From contig CM068549.1 of NCBI GenBank assembly GCA_035048495.1, positions 20,183,103 to 20,247,102 on the forward strand: a stretch of 64,000 nt of DNA, written 5' to 3'. Under the pieces are notes generated by a model. It was not told the origin of the DNA. It searched no databases and saw nothing but the letters and a program-made list of their open reading frames with translations. Shown in pieces: positions 22,731-33,955 of this stretch. The stretch is from Euptelea pleiosperma. Lineage: Eukaryota; Streptophyta; Magnoliopsida; Ranunculales; Eupteleaceae. The position numbers were made by a program, and so were the translations under genes. Position 1 is the stretch's first letter. Every line of letters begins with the position of its first letter.

Positions 22731-24473
22731 TAATTCCTTGATTTTTATTTATATTAATTAATTATTGTATTGTTATAAGGCTTGAATTGTGTTTAGTTAT
22801 GTTACGATTGTTGGATGGGCTTTGATAGCCATTTTAGAGACCTTTCATGCCCGAATAGTACCCAGTTTGTAGCCCGGTTGACACTTAAGGCCCATTTTTA
22901 ACCCATTATTAACCTAAATTGGGGATTTTGAGGGTTGATCTAAATACCCCTTTTAAAGTGACGAAAATCACTTTCTATTTCACAAAAAAAAAAACATTAG
23001 AAAACTCTCTTTTCTCTCTGGAGCTAGGGTTTGAAAAACCCTTGTCTATTGGTAGATTTCTCTCCCTAATCTTCAAGTCAGCTCATCCAGGCGAGTGAAT
23101 CCCCATTAACCCTTTTATTTCCTTGTGTTTTGATTGTTTAATATGTTGTTGTGTTTAGAAGACATGATTAGGGTTTTGAAGTGTTAGATAACCATGATTA
23201 GAGTTTCCTTTGAGTTTTCTAGCTTCTCTTTTAGTTGATCTGTATGTTATTTCACTTTGAACCTTAAATCTATTTAGCATATGTTTTCAAATTATTTTCC
23301 TAGTATTTTTCACTGAATCTAAGGCTCGTTTAGGTTCTAATGCACTTTGAATCATACTTTTTTTGAGCAAAATGGAATTATTGGTGAATTCTGCAAGTTT
23401 CAAATTTTGATGCACACAGGTTCTTTCTGCGCAAACAGGTCAACCGATCTGTCAGACGGGTCAATCGATCATGAGGACAGGTTGACTGGTCCTGGGGACA
23501 GGTCGACCGGTCATTGTCGGGTGGGGTCGACCGGTCTGTCCAAACCTTCGCAAGCATGATCAAGTCATCTACCGTATCTGCGTGAAGAGCGTACTTTTTG
23601 GACTCTTCCATAGATAATTTCTGATAAACTAACATGATAATTTTAATATGTTTATAAAGCATGTTAGTTGTTTAGTTAACTGTAACTTGTTGATATATGT
23701 CTATATTGTCGAACATGTTATTACTTTAATTATTTGGATTATATGATGTGTTATGAGTCTTATGACTTATGAGTAGGTTAAGCATGCCTGCATATTAGGA
23801 TTTGTCTGAAATGTTGGTATATGTACGAGCATTTCGGATAAATCATTGGGTGGTTATGTACGACCCTAAATGCATCAAGCAACCACTCAAAATATCTTGA
23901 TTGCAATTCCAGATATTGCGTCAAGTAGCCGCTCAAAATGTCACAATAAAAGAGCAATGGTACCAAAGGATGATCTCAAGGATGCACCAAATCAGGCAAA
24001 GGAGTATTTGGACGAAGATAGAGAATCTTCATCAAAGTCATAATTCGCCACTCTCTTTTTTGTATTTCTATCTTTTTCGTCAATGAAGTTTTATAGTTAT
24101 CAATCAAAAAACAATAGGAAGTACAGCATGATCTCTGCCTATGACATGACCATTGGAGTGCAACACAACCTATATAGAAACAGCAGTTTCTCCTGGCATC
24201 TAAGTTTAATAAAAACCCCTCTTCTAAATTCAAAGTAAAGAAACATTAAAAGATCACTAGAAAACACAAATTCTGCCCATTATAACTCCCACCTCGATTA
24301 ATCATATAATGTTAATTAAATATACCTATGCTGCTTACCAAAAAAATCCTTTTCTTTTGTCATCGGCACAATGTTCGAATAGATGAACCCTAGCCGAATA
24401 ATAACAGTAATCACAAAATAAGGCATAAATCTTGAATTCCCAACATAACAAATATAAATAAATAAACCTTTAC
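22731..24473. other. Unclassified intron sequence upstream of exon 1 junction
   Basis: No supported gene. 22980-23110 has a leader-like CTCTCTTTTCTCTCTGGAGC and AGGGTTTGAAAAACCC, so an LTR or captured 5' UTR is possible. Includes the GGTCGACCGGTC cluster listed next. AT-rich elsewhere. Confidence 0.4.
23438..23540. repeat. Cluster of GGTCGACCGGTC-like palindromic units
   Basis: Five imperfect copies in about 100 bases: GGTCAACCGATC, GGTCAATCGATC, GGTTGACTGGTC, GGTCGACCGGTC and GGTCGACCGGTC, spaced about 17-24 bases. The region is GC-rich compared with its surroundings. Confidence 0.7.
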
Positions 24474-25229
24474 CTGGATCAACTCATCCCCAGAGGATGC
24501 ACATGCCGGGATATGATCCTTTGGAAGGACCCTAACCTGCGCACCACTTTCATGCCTTATCTTCTCCACAATCTTCCCTCCTCTTCCAAGTACACATCCC
24601 ACTTGATTGCTCGGTGCCAATAACCTACACACCACTGAACTCTGCGTTGTCACCCCAACCGCCACTGAAGGTATCGTCTTCTCCTCCTCCTCTCCATCTT
24701 CGCTCTCCCCTGAAACCCCTAATCTCTCCTCATCGACCTTCAACATCCTCTCAAAAACCCTAACCAACGCCTGCTGAGCAGGCGACGCCTCGTCTACATG
24801 GGAATTTGAATTCCCCAAATAGTCATTGTCATTCTCTCCACCATTGCTATTGGCATCATTATTGTTGTTCTCTTTTCTCCTTTTCAGGGATTCTGCGACG
24901 ATGAAGATTACACGCTCGTCACAGCCGGGGACAGACTCGTCGATGCGGATCTTGGCGCCGGTTTCTTCACGGAACTGACGAATGATTGCGCCTCCTTTGC
25001 CAATGACTCCGCCCGTCTTGATTGCAGGACAAAGGATTCGAAATAGGGTCTCGCCGGCGGAGAGCTTGAGCGGCGGTGGGGGTGGCTTGAAGGTGATGGA
25101 TGAGACTGCCGATGTGGGCGGGTGGTGACGTCGTTTGGTGGAAGAGACGGCGCCACCGCCGTTGGGTTCGGGACGATCAACGGTGGATGAGGGATCGAAT
25201 GGGCGTTTAGAGACGAATGACCCCTCCAT
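24474..25229 (-). CDS. KH-domain RNA-binding protein, exon 1 (KH1 and KH2)
   Basis: 756 bp, 252 codons. I chose the ATG at 25229 (protein start MEGSFVSKRPFDPSS) because the frame upstream of it offers only non-ATG codons. An N-terminal basic, proline-rich stretch (residues 31-57, TKRRHHPP and a run of five or more prolines) could hold a nuclear signal. KH1 spans about 59-112 with its GXXG loop GKGG at 77-80. An acidic and asparagine-rich insert (about 118-185) separates it from KH2, which starts near 198 and has the loop GRGG at 215-218. The exon ends at DELIQ with donor CAG|GTAAAG. The layout of paired KH domains with SPAQ before the second is that of HEN4/At4g18375-like plant proteins, so a nuclear RNA-binding role is likely. 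The exact orthologue is not determined. Confidence 0.93.
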
Positions 25230-25347
25230 GTTTGAACTGACGAAGAACCCTAGGACGCGCACGACGAGAGACTAATTGGATTCTCTCCCGCCCTTTTGTT
25301 TTCTTCATTATTTGTTTACCATAAATTTCTTCTTTCTCTCTCAGTTA

Positions 25348-25912
25348 GGGGGCGTTTGGCAACACAATAATAAGTAACTTATTGGCTTTTATAAGCTAAA
25401 AAGTTAAGAAGTTAGTTTGGATGTGTTTCATATTTTAACTTTTGAAAAGTTTACAACTAACTTAAAACTAAAGCTAAATTTTTTAGCTTTTAGGAGGTGT
25501 TTGGCAACACAAAAATAAGTAACTTAATGACTTTTATAAGACAAAAAGTTAAAAAGTTAGTTTGGATGTGTTTCATATTTTAACTTTTAAAAAGTTAAAA
25601 ACTAACTTAAAACTGAAGCTAAATTTTTTAGCTTATAACTTCTAAGAGAATTACTTCTCAAAAATTAGAAGGCCTCTTAACGCTTTTAATTTCTCTGACT
25701 TTTTTGTAGGTAAAAAATCAACTAGTAATTTCTACTACAAGTAGAAGTGCTTTTACTTCTTGTTCCCAAACGCCCCCTTAACTTCTAAAAGAAATTCCTT
25801 CTCCAAAATTAGAATGCCTCCCAATGATTTTAATTTCTATGACTTTTTTGGAGGTAAAAAATCAACTAGTAACTTCTAGAAGTGCCTTTACTTCTCATTC
25901 CCAAACGCCCCC
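25348..25912. mobile_element. Tourist-like (PIF/Harbinger) MITE, outer copy
   Basis: Ends GGGGGCGTTTGG and CCAAACGCCCCC are perfect 12-bp inverted repeats flanked by TTA (25345-25347, 25913-25915), the PIF/Harbinger target. Without the inner copy it is about 277 bp. It lies 118 bp upstream of the KH gene ATG, within what should be its promoter. Confidence 0.85.
25493..25777. mobile_element. Tourist-like MITE, inner copy inserted in the outer one
   Basis: Ends GGAGGTGTTTGG and CCAAACGCCCCC, flanked by TTA (25490-25492, 25778-25780), 285 bp. Its left and right halves align with the corresponding halves of the outer copy, so it is a second member of the same family inserted in the same orientation. 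Confidence 0.85.
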
Positions 25913-25915
25913 TTA

Positions 25916-26407
25916 GTTGGCCCTCGACTTTTTGTGGTTCTAATTTTTTTTCTTCTTAATTAAAACCCATTCGTTAAGAGGAATCAAAGCAATGTGTACT
26001 ACGGCTAGGAAGGACCTTCCCTTGTAGTCGTGACTATCAATTTCAGCCAATGAGAGAACCAAACTAAGGATGTGTTTGGTTCAGCACTTTTCCGGGAAAA
26101 GTGCTATTTTACGCGTGTTTGGTTGCGGGTGAAAAGTGGGCCCCATGGAAAAGCCATTTCCGTGACCCCTATTTTGAGGGAAAATGCCTTCCACTCCTCA
26201 CGAGCGGAAGTCAATTTTCCGGCTACGCTCCAAGTCTTTGGGTTCGAAGTTCAAACATCTACTTCTCCAGAATCGAATGCCTAAAATCCTCGTAAGGGAC
26301 CTCCGATCTTTTTCACCACTACGAAGCTTTCCTTCACCTTTCGCTCTACCATACACGGCATCAGTCACTGAAACATTGACTACCTCGTTGGTGACTCAAT
26401 TTCCAGT
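25916..26407. other. Unique spacer between MITE and satellite
   Basis: GGATGTGTTTGGTTCAGCAC preceded by TAA (about 26068) looks like one MITE end without its partner. The open frames at 26072-26540 run into satellite and show no domain. No promoter elements could be assigned with confidence. Confidence 0.4.
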
Positions 26408-29400
26408 GATGGCGTACAATGACTCTAATTGGACTCCGTTTGTGCGTTACATTCCTAAGTTTATAACAAGTGACTTTTTCGCAACCGGACCTCATGATTT
26501 GACTCAATCTCTTTCATTACAATTGTTTAAACACATTTGAAGTCTTGGAACAAGATTCGGGACAGTCGAAACAAGTTTGTTCCATCCGTGTGTCAATGTC
26601 TCTAATTGGACTCAGTTTATGCGTTACATCTCTAAGCGTATAACAAGTGACTTTTTCGCAACCGGACCTCGTAATTTGACTCAATCTCTTCCATTACAAT
26701 TGTTTCAACACATTTGAAGTCTTGGAATAAGATTCGGGACAGTCGAAACAAATTTGCTCCATCCGTGCGTCAATGTCTCTAATTGGACTCGGTTTGTATG
26801 TTACATTCCGAAGCCTATAACTGGTGACCTTTTCGCAGCCGGACCTCGGTATTTGACTCAAACTCTTCCATCACTATTGTTTCAACACATTTAAAGTGTT
26901 GGAACAAGATTTGGGACAGTCCAGACAAGTTTGCTCCATCCGTTCGTCAATATCTCTAATTTGACTCAATTTGTGTGTTACATTCCTAAGCCTCTAATTA
27001 CTGACTTTTTCGCAACCGGACCTCGTAATTTGACTCAATATCTTCCATTACAATTGTTTCAACACGTTTGAACTGTTGGAACAAGATTCGGGACTGTCAG
27101 AACAAGTTTGCTCCATTCGTGCGTCAATGACTCTAATTGGACTCAGTTTGTGCTTTACATTCCTAAGCTTATAACAAGTGACTTTTTCGCAACCAGACCT
27201 CATAATTTGACTCAATCTCTTCCATCACAATTGTTTCAACACATTTGAAGTCTTGGAACAAGATTCGGGACAGTCGAAACAAGTTTGCTCCATCCGTGCG
27301 TCAATGTCTCTAATTGGACTCAGTTTGTGCGTTACATTCCTAAGCTTTTAACAAGTGACTTTTTCGCAACCGGACCTCATAATTTGACTCAATCTCTTCC
27401 ATTACAATTGTTTCAACACATTTGAAGTCTTGGAACAAGATTCGGGACAGTCGAAACAAGTTTGCTCCATCCGTGCGTCAATGTCTCTAATTGGACTCAG
27501 TTTGTGTGCTACATTCCGAAGCCTATAACTAGTGACTTTTTTGCAATCGGACCTCATAATTTGACTTAATATCTTCTATTACAATTGTTTCAACACATTT
27601 GCAGTGTTGGAGCAAGATTCGGGACTGTCAGAACAAGTTCACTCCATCCGTGCGTCAATGTCTCTAATTGGACTCAGTTTGTGTGTTACATTCCGAATCC
27701 TATAACTAGTGACCTTTTCGCAACCGGACCTCTGTATTTGACTCAAACTCTTCCATTACTATTGTTTAAACACATTTGAAGTGTTGGAACAAGATTCGGG
27801 ATAGTGAAGACAAGTTTGCTCCATCCGTTCGTCAATATCTCTAATTGGACTCAATTTGTGTTACATTCCTAAGCCTATAATTACTGTATTTTTTGCAACC
27901 GGACCTCGTAATTTGACTCAATATCTTTCATTACAATTGTTTCAACACATTTGAAGTGTTGGAACCAGATTCAGGACAGTCGGAACAAGTTTGCTCAATG
28001 CGTTCGTCAATGTCTCTAATTGGACACTGTTTGTGTGTTACATTCCTAAGCCTATAATTACTGACTTTTTCGCAACCGGACTTCGTAATTTGACTCAATA
28101 TCTTCTATTACAACTGTTTTAACACATTTGAAGTGTTGGAACAAGATTCGAGACTGTCGGAACAAGTTTGCCCCATTCGTGCGTCAATGACTCTAATTGG
28201 ACTCGGTTTGTGCGTTACATTCCTAAGCTTATAACAAGTGACTTTTTCGCAACCGGACCTCGTAATTTGACTCAATCTCTTCCATTACAATTGTTTCAAC
28301 ACATTTGAAGTCTTGGAACAAGATTCGGGACAGTCGAAACAAGTTTGCTCCATCCGTGCGTCAATGTCTTTAATTGGACTCAGTTTGTGTATTACATTCT
28401 GAAGCCTATAACTAGTGACTTGTTCTCAACCGGACCTCGTAATTTGACTCAATATCTTCTACTACAATTGTTTCAATACATTTGAAGTGTTGGACCAAGA
28501 TTCGGGACTGTCGGAACAAGTTCGCTCCATTCGTGCGTCAATGACTCTAATTGGACTCAGTTTGTGCGTTACATTCCTAAGCCTATTATTACTGACTTTT
28601 TCGCAACCGGACTTCGTAATTTGACTCAATATCTTCTATTACAACTGTTTTAACACATTCGAAGTGTTGGAACAAGATTCGGGATAGTCAAAACAAGTTT
28701 GCTCCATCCGTGCATCAATGTCTCTAATTGGACTCAATTTGAGTGTTACATTCCGAAGCCTATAACTAGTAACCTTTTCGCAACCGAACCTCGGTATTAA
28801 ACTCAAACTCATCCATTACTATTGTTTCAACACATTTGAAGTGTTGGAACAAGATTCGGGACAGTCCAAAAAAGTTTGCTCCATCCGTTCATCAATATCT
28901 CTAATTGGAGTCAATTTGTGTGTTACATTCCTGAGCCTACAATTACTGACTTTTTCGCAACCAGACCTCGTAATTTGACTCAATATCTTCCATTACAATT
29001 GTTTCAACACATTTGAAGTTTTGGAACAAGATTCGGGACAGTCGAAACAAGTTTGCTCCATCCGTGCGTCAATGTTTCTAATTGGACTCAGTTTCTGTGT
29101 TACATTCCTAAGCTTATAACTATTGACTTTTCGCAACCGGACCTCGTAATTTGACTCAATCTTGTCCATTACAATTGTTAAACACGTTTGAAGTCTTGGA
29201 ACAAGATTCGGGACAGTCGAAACAAGTTTGCTCCATCCGTGCGTCAATGTCTCTAATTGGACTCAGTTTTTGTGTTACATTCCTAAGCTTATAACTATTG
29301 ACTTTTTCGCAATCGGACCTTGTAATTTGACTCAATCTCTTACATTACAATTGTTTAAACACATTTGAAGTCTTGGAACAAGATTCGGGACAGTCGAAAC

Positions 29401-29493
29401 AAGTTTGCTCCCTCCGTGCGTCAATGTCCCTACTTGGACTCAGTTTGTGTGTTACATTCCGAAGATTATAACTAGTGACTTGTTCTCAACCGG
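26408..29493. repeat. Satellite array 1, monomer about 177 bp, about 17 copies
   Basis: Head-to-tail monomers; for example CTCCATCCGTGCG recurs at 27288 and 27465 (177 apart). Constant words: TCTAATTGGACTCAGTTTG, GACTTTTTCGCAACCGGACC, CACATTTGAAGT and AAGATTCGGGAC. Many monomers have the variant CCTATAATTACTGAC (near 26990, 28055 and 28585, and diverged forms at 27880 and 28935), which I do not find in arrays 2 and 3. Small frames in it are chance products. The array ends at the ACCGG target of the solo LTR. Confidence 0.95.
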
Positions 29494-31304
29494 TGAAAGT
29501 AAGATTTTTTCGCGTCATTGATTATGGAAACCCTAATTCCAATATATTTGTAATTTTTATCCTGCAACATTGATAGATTTGTATAGGGATTCGTGTCGGA
29601 TGTCGATCCGGACTCGGGGTTAGTTTGTGCAAGCAATAAACATGAAATGACTAATTTTTCTTAGATATTGCTAAAAGTAAAGGGATGGAAGGGTGAGAAT
29701 AGTGGTTGACAGTGATTTTTTTTAAACTTGATTTAATAATTGTAGAGAGAGATACACTACTACTACTAACACAAAAAGAATAAAAATAATAAAAATCAAG
29801 TAACTGAAAATTCACAAAACCAAACTTTTCATTAATAATTAACCAATCTAGTACATTTATTGAAATTTAATTCTACTTAAAATAAACCAAAACATTTGGA
29901 TTTAGAGAGAGAAAGAGAGGAGAGAGAGAGAAAGGGAGAAAGTCCTAGAAAGAGAAACTATGGTAAAAAAAATGTTTTACCTTCAACTTATTTGGAGAGA
30001 TAAGATCTGCCCGGTGAGTGGTTCGGCCCGGGTAGTCGGCCTAGGGGATGAAGGTTATGATGGTTGCACGTATAGAGACCGGAGACTCTTGGAGAATGGT
30101 GGAGCAACTTGCTGGTTTGCAAGTTTTTAGAACAACTGTTGCAAAGGGACCCGAACCGTGGATGGAGAAGAAAAAGATCGGTGGCTGGAGTAGCAAGATG
30201 GTAAAGCTAATGGAGATGATGATGGCATTGGATGGCTGGCTGCAACGGTGGAGGAGGATCCAACGGTCATGGATGACCAAACCCCAGCCTTTCTCTTCTT
30301 TTTCATTTTTTTTTTTTAAGAACGGCAGAGGAGAGAGGATGGCGAGTGAAATTAAGATTTTTTCGCGTGTCGTTGGATCGGAAACCCTTGATTTCAACAA
30401 TATTTGTAATTTCTCCGAATTGGTTCACTTAATCTGCAAATAAGTAGGCTTGCACAGTGGCTCGTGTCGGATATCGTCCGCACTCGGGATTAGTTAGCAC
30501 AATAAGAAACAAGAATAATCAAAAAATGCTCGAAATAAATGGAAGGGTGAGAATGGTGGAGGTTGTTTTAAAATATGTTTGAGATTGTTGTTAAAACTAT
30601 TAGAATGAAAAAAAACATAAGAGAAACGAGAATGAAAAACAAAATAAATGAAAACAACTTAAACTTGAATTTAAAACTTGTTCATTAAACTAAAAACAAA
30701 TGCTTACAATGCTTGTTCAAATGCTTTACAACGGAAATAACATTAAACCAAATTAATCTAGAAAGCCATTAAAATATTACCCTAGAAAGCATGTAAAGGT
30801 AGAAAGGGAAAGAAGAGAGTGAAAGAAGGTAGGAAGGTTAGAGAGATGAATTAGAGAGAAGCTTACCATTGAAGAGGTAAATGGTGCAACTTCTATTGGA
30901 TATAACTCAATAGGATTGAGGATTGTAGCCTTTGATTGTGGCGAATGGAATGGACAGCAAGGAGACATTGCTGTTTGACGCTTTGCACTTCGAGGTGGAG
31001 GCATTAATGGTGAGCTCGCCGGAGTTGCTCGCCGGAGAAGAAGGGTGAAGAAGAAGAGAAAGAAAGAGAGAAGAAAGAGAGGAAGAGAAGGGGGAGGGAA
31101 CCAACCCAAGAAGGAGAGAGAATGAATCTCTTATAGACTTTTTTTTTTCTTTTTTTGCTTGTTGTAAAAATGATGACCGTTGGATCTAGAGAGATCCAAC
31201 GGTTGAGAATGGGTTAGTTAGATGAGAGAGAGAGTGACTAGGATAGAGAGATATGGGGAGAGAAGAATCGGTCAAGTGAGACCAATTCTCTCTTCTTGTT
31301 GCAA

Positions 31305-31425
31305 ATGGGCATGGGCATGGGTCATGGTCATGGGCATGGGTCATGGGTCATGGGTATGGGTATGGGCATGGGTCATGGGTCATGGGTCATGGGCTTATGT
31401 CATGGGCCTATGTCATGGGCCAAGA
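31305..31425. repeat. CATGGG minisatellite in the 3' LTR
   Basis: Iterations of GGGCATGGGTCATGGGTATG and shorter 6-bp units, each containing ATGGG. On the element's strand this is a C-rich tract. Confidence 0.85.
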
Positions 31426-31489
31426 TAGATAGATAAAGAGAGAAATAGGAGAGAGGTGAGAGAAAAATATAAAAATAAAAGCATTGGAG

Positions 31490-31544
31490 GGTCTTGAACC
31501 CTGGTCTTCTTTATTCTCTCTCGTCTGCTCCACCAATAAGTCAA
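31490..31544 (-). other. tRNA-like A-box/B-box module in the 3' LTR
   Basis: Minus strand: perfect B-box GGTTCAAGACC (31500-31490) and a degenerate A-box TTGACTTATTGG (31544-31533), starts 44 bases apart, as in intronless tRNA genes. Not a functional tRNA: no pairing acceptor stem was seen. Confidence 0.55.
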
Positions 31545-32000
31545 ACTTATCCTTTGATGTCAATTGGTGTGGCCTTTAACACCTAAGTCCTTCTCTTGGT
31601 CTCCAGCTATTCTCTCTCTTAGTCCTTGTTCCGGCTCTACAATCCTCTAGCTTTGCCCGTATATGTCTTCTATCTTTTTATCCTAGCATGTTGGCTCTTT
31701 AAGCTTTGATAGAAGTCTTCTGTGGTTGATCGTGGGCCTGCTAGTCCTCGAGAATCGTCCGATAGGGTCTCCTACAAGTAAAAAAGCGTGTAATGAGATT
31801 CAACTAAAACACCTTGATACTGGACTATTCGAAATGCGTATATTTCATGCAAATAGTCGATTTTCGTCTAAAGAATACGTTCTATGCAATGGAAGAAACT
31901 CTTATATGGAAAAGTCGACAAAAAGACAAGTTTTACGGAGGAGAATGCGACATCGCTATCAGGATAATGGCTTAAAATAAGCACTTTTGAGTGAATATCA

Positions 32001-32011
32001 CAACCCCCAAC
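32001..32011 (-). promoter_or_regulatory. Polypurine-type tract before the 3' LTR
   Basis: Minus strand GTTGGGGGTTG directly abuts the LTR start TGATATTC, the place where plus-strand priming occurs. It is G-rich but not purely purine. Confidence 0.6.
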
Positions 32012-33955
32012 TAGCATATTGCCAATCCTTGGCAATTATTGCGAAATAAGTGAGCGAAAGAGGGCTAGGCATAACATGCTAGAAAACTTATTTGCATTAC
32101 TCAGAAAAAACTCTGTTTTGTCAGATTATTTTAAGGATGCAAGAAATCATTCACAAATTAGAACTAATTAGCAAAATGCAACACTTCTACAAATGGACCT
32201 TCAAACAAAAGATTACTCAGACTCAGTGTGTGTGTGTGCGTGTTCAACATCATCCTTATCTGGCAGTAGATATATCTGGATCTCTTTAGAGACTCTATGC
32301 CTCGACCTCAATCCTCACTTGTATACCACTCAGAAGTAAATCACTCAGAAATGATTTTATACTTTTCTCTCAAATTATATGTGAGGAGATGAATATAGAA
32401 ACTGGCAAACGTCTCACATATATAGTTTTTGAATGGAGGGTATAAGAAGATTTAATTAGATCTCATGATTGGAATGTCATATCACTTAAGAACGTCGGAT
32501 CAAACTCTATAATTTCTCTTTTCTCCATTCTCCACACTTGAGGATGGTACAAATCTAGAATCAAATAGGACTTACATAGGTTGTATTGAGGCTTAGGATA
32601 GGTTCAGAAAAGAAGGATATTATGGTATTCAAAAATTCTGAGAGGGTATCTTACTATTCTTTGCAACTTTTCCCAGGGATAATATTTTCTTTACTTTTTT
32701 TTTTTTCTTCCAATTTTTGTCTTTTTGGCTATTCTTCAACCTTTCCTTCTTTCTTTCTGATCATGTTTCTTTTCAGCTCGAACCATTTGTTTTGTTTTAT
32801 TTTCTTTTTCTTTCTTGGTTTCTATCTTTTCATGATCATACCAAATACTCTTTGATCCCTCTCAGAAGTAGGTTATCGTATTGAACTCTTTTTTGGGATT
32901 GGGTTTTTGGTTGATGTGTTAACAAGAAAAGGTTTTCATCAACAGGCTCAAAAATAGTTTCTAACGGTATAGATGTTAAGGTAGCTAAAAAGTCTGATTG
33001 GCTAAAAAGATGGCCTATATCATTTTCTAGGGTTTGTACTTTCATCTTCGATATCTCGAATGGATATAGAGAAGGTTCTTTATGTAATAATCCGAATTTG
33101 ATGTCGTTCTGAGTTCCATGACCAAAGCAAAGGTTAATGAGACCGCTCAATGGAAATATTAGGGGACTTGAAGAATTGTGAGTCATCTTGTGACTCAGAA
33201 TAATTTAAAACCCTCAGAAATAATGAAAAGCTCAAAAGCTCACTGGGTTAGATCTCCACACTTGTTCTTCTTGGATCTCTAGATAATCTAAACTTTGGAT
33301 AATTCTGACGTTGATATGTGAATATTTTTTTTTTTTTTTTTGCTGAATCTGAGTTTTCAAAGATTTTTCAATCCACTGTAGTAATGTTTGCTTTCAAACT
33401 GAATGAAGAGCTAATAAATGTTTTTTTTTTCAAAACAGACATCATTTTCAATAAATAGACTTTACGGAAACTTTTTACTCATCAAGTCAGGGTATTTTCG
33501 AAAATCACATGAAATCACACCCAAAAATACAAGGTTTCTCTCTCTTTTTTTTTTTTATTATTTTTTTTATCAAAATGAAAACATGAGTTTTGGTAAAAAC
33601 CCACCCCCAACCAAAATATAGCACCGTCCTCGGTGCCATGACCGGGACAAAAGATGATGAAAAATTGGTAATGATGATGCAAAGGTTCAAGGAGGATATT
33701 ACCAAGTCGGCATAAACTCGACAGTGTGTGGTACCTGATGATCTGAAGAATAAATGTACCTGCATGTCCAGAAATATCACAGTAATAACAAATATAGAGA
33801 CTCATGTACTCTAGGAATACCAGAATTGCCTTTCTGAAAGCGCTAAGTTTTATGTCTTCAGCCAGACATGATGGGGGTATATCAAGTACCCCAACTAGGT
33901 TAAAACTCATGGAGACTGAGTGAATCTGCAGTCTTCTAAGGTAGAACAGAGACTG

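Larger units (their letters stand above)
2703..24473 (-). other. Intron 1 of the KH gene, 21,771 bp, filled with mobile elements
   Basis: Bounded by a consensus donor CAG|GTAAAG (24474/24473) and acceptor CAGCAG (2703). Phase 0 is kept across the splice and the joined protein reads through the second half of KH2, so the two exons belong together. The intron carries at least three LINE segments in both orientations, a copia fragment, two solo LTRs, several LTR pieces, two MITEs and a hAT derivative, all listed separately. From 2703 to about 3290 there is only AT-rich unclassified sequence; GGTTTAAAACATTG near 3112 resembles the TIR of the MITE at 5181 but no partner end was found. Confidence 0.85.
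30347..32000 (-). repeat. 3' LTR of the gag-only element
   Basis: 1,654 bp, same ends (TGATATTCACTC...CTTAATTTCA on the minus strand). Its CATGGG minisatellite is at about 31305-31425. High similarity to the 5' LTR suggests a fairly young insertion; exact identity not computed. Confidence 0.9.

Noticed and set aside
25348..25912. hAT assignment for the GGGGGCGTTTGG MITE
   Set aside because: No 8-bp duplication fits; the flanking TTA on both inner and outer copies fits PIF/Harbinger instead.
30041..30443. ORFs on both strands near the left part of the solo LTR
   Set aside because: They lie in purine/pyrimidine-rich LTR sequence and overlap each other on opposite strands; no domain.
32836..33910. 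Additional minus-strand ORFs downstream of gag in the gag-only element as pol
   Set aside because: No protease, RT, RNase H or integrase motif in any frame; frames are short and cross poly-T runs.
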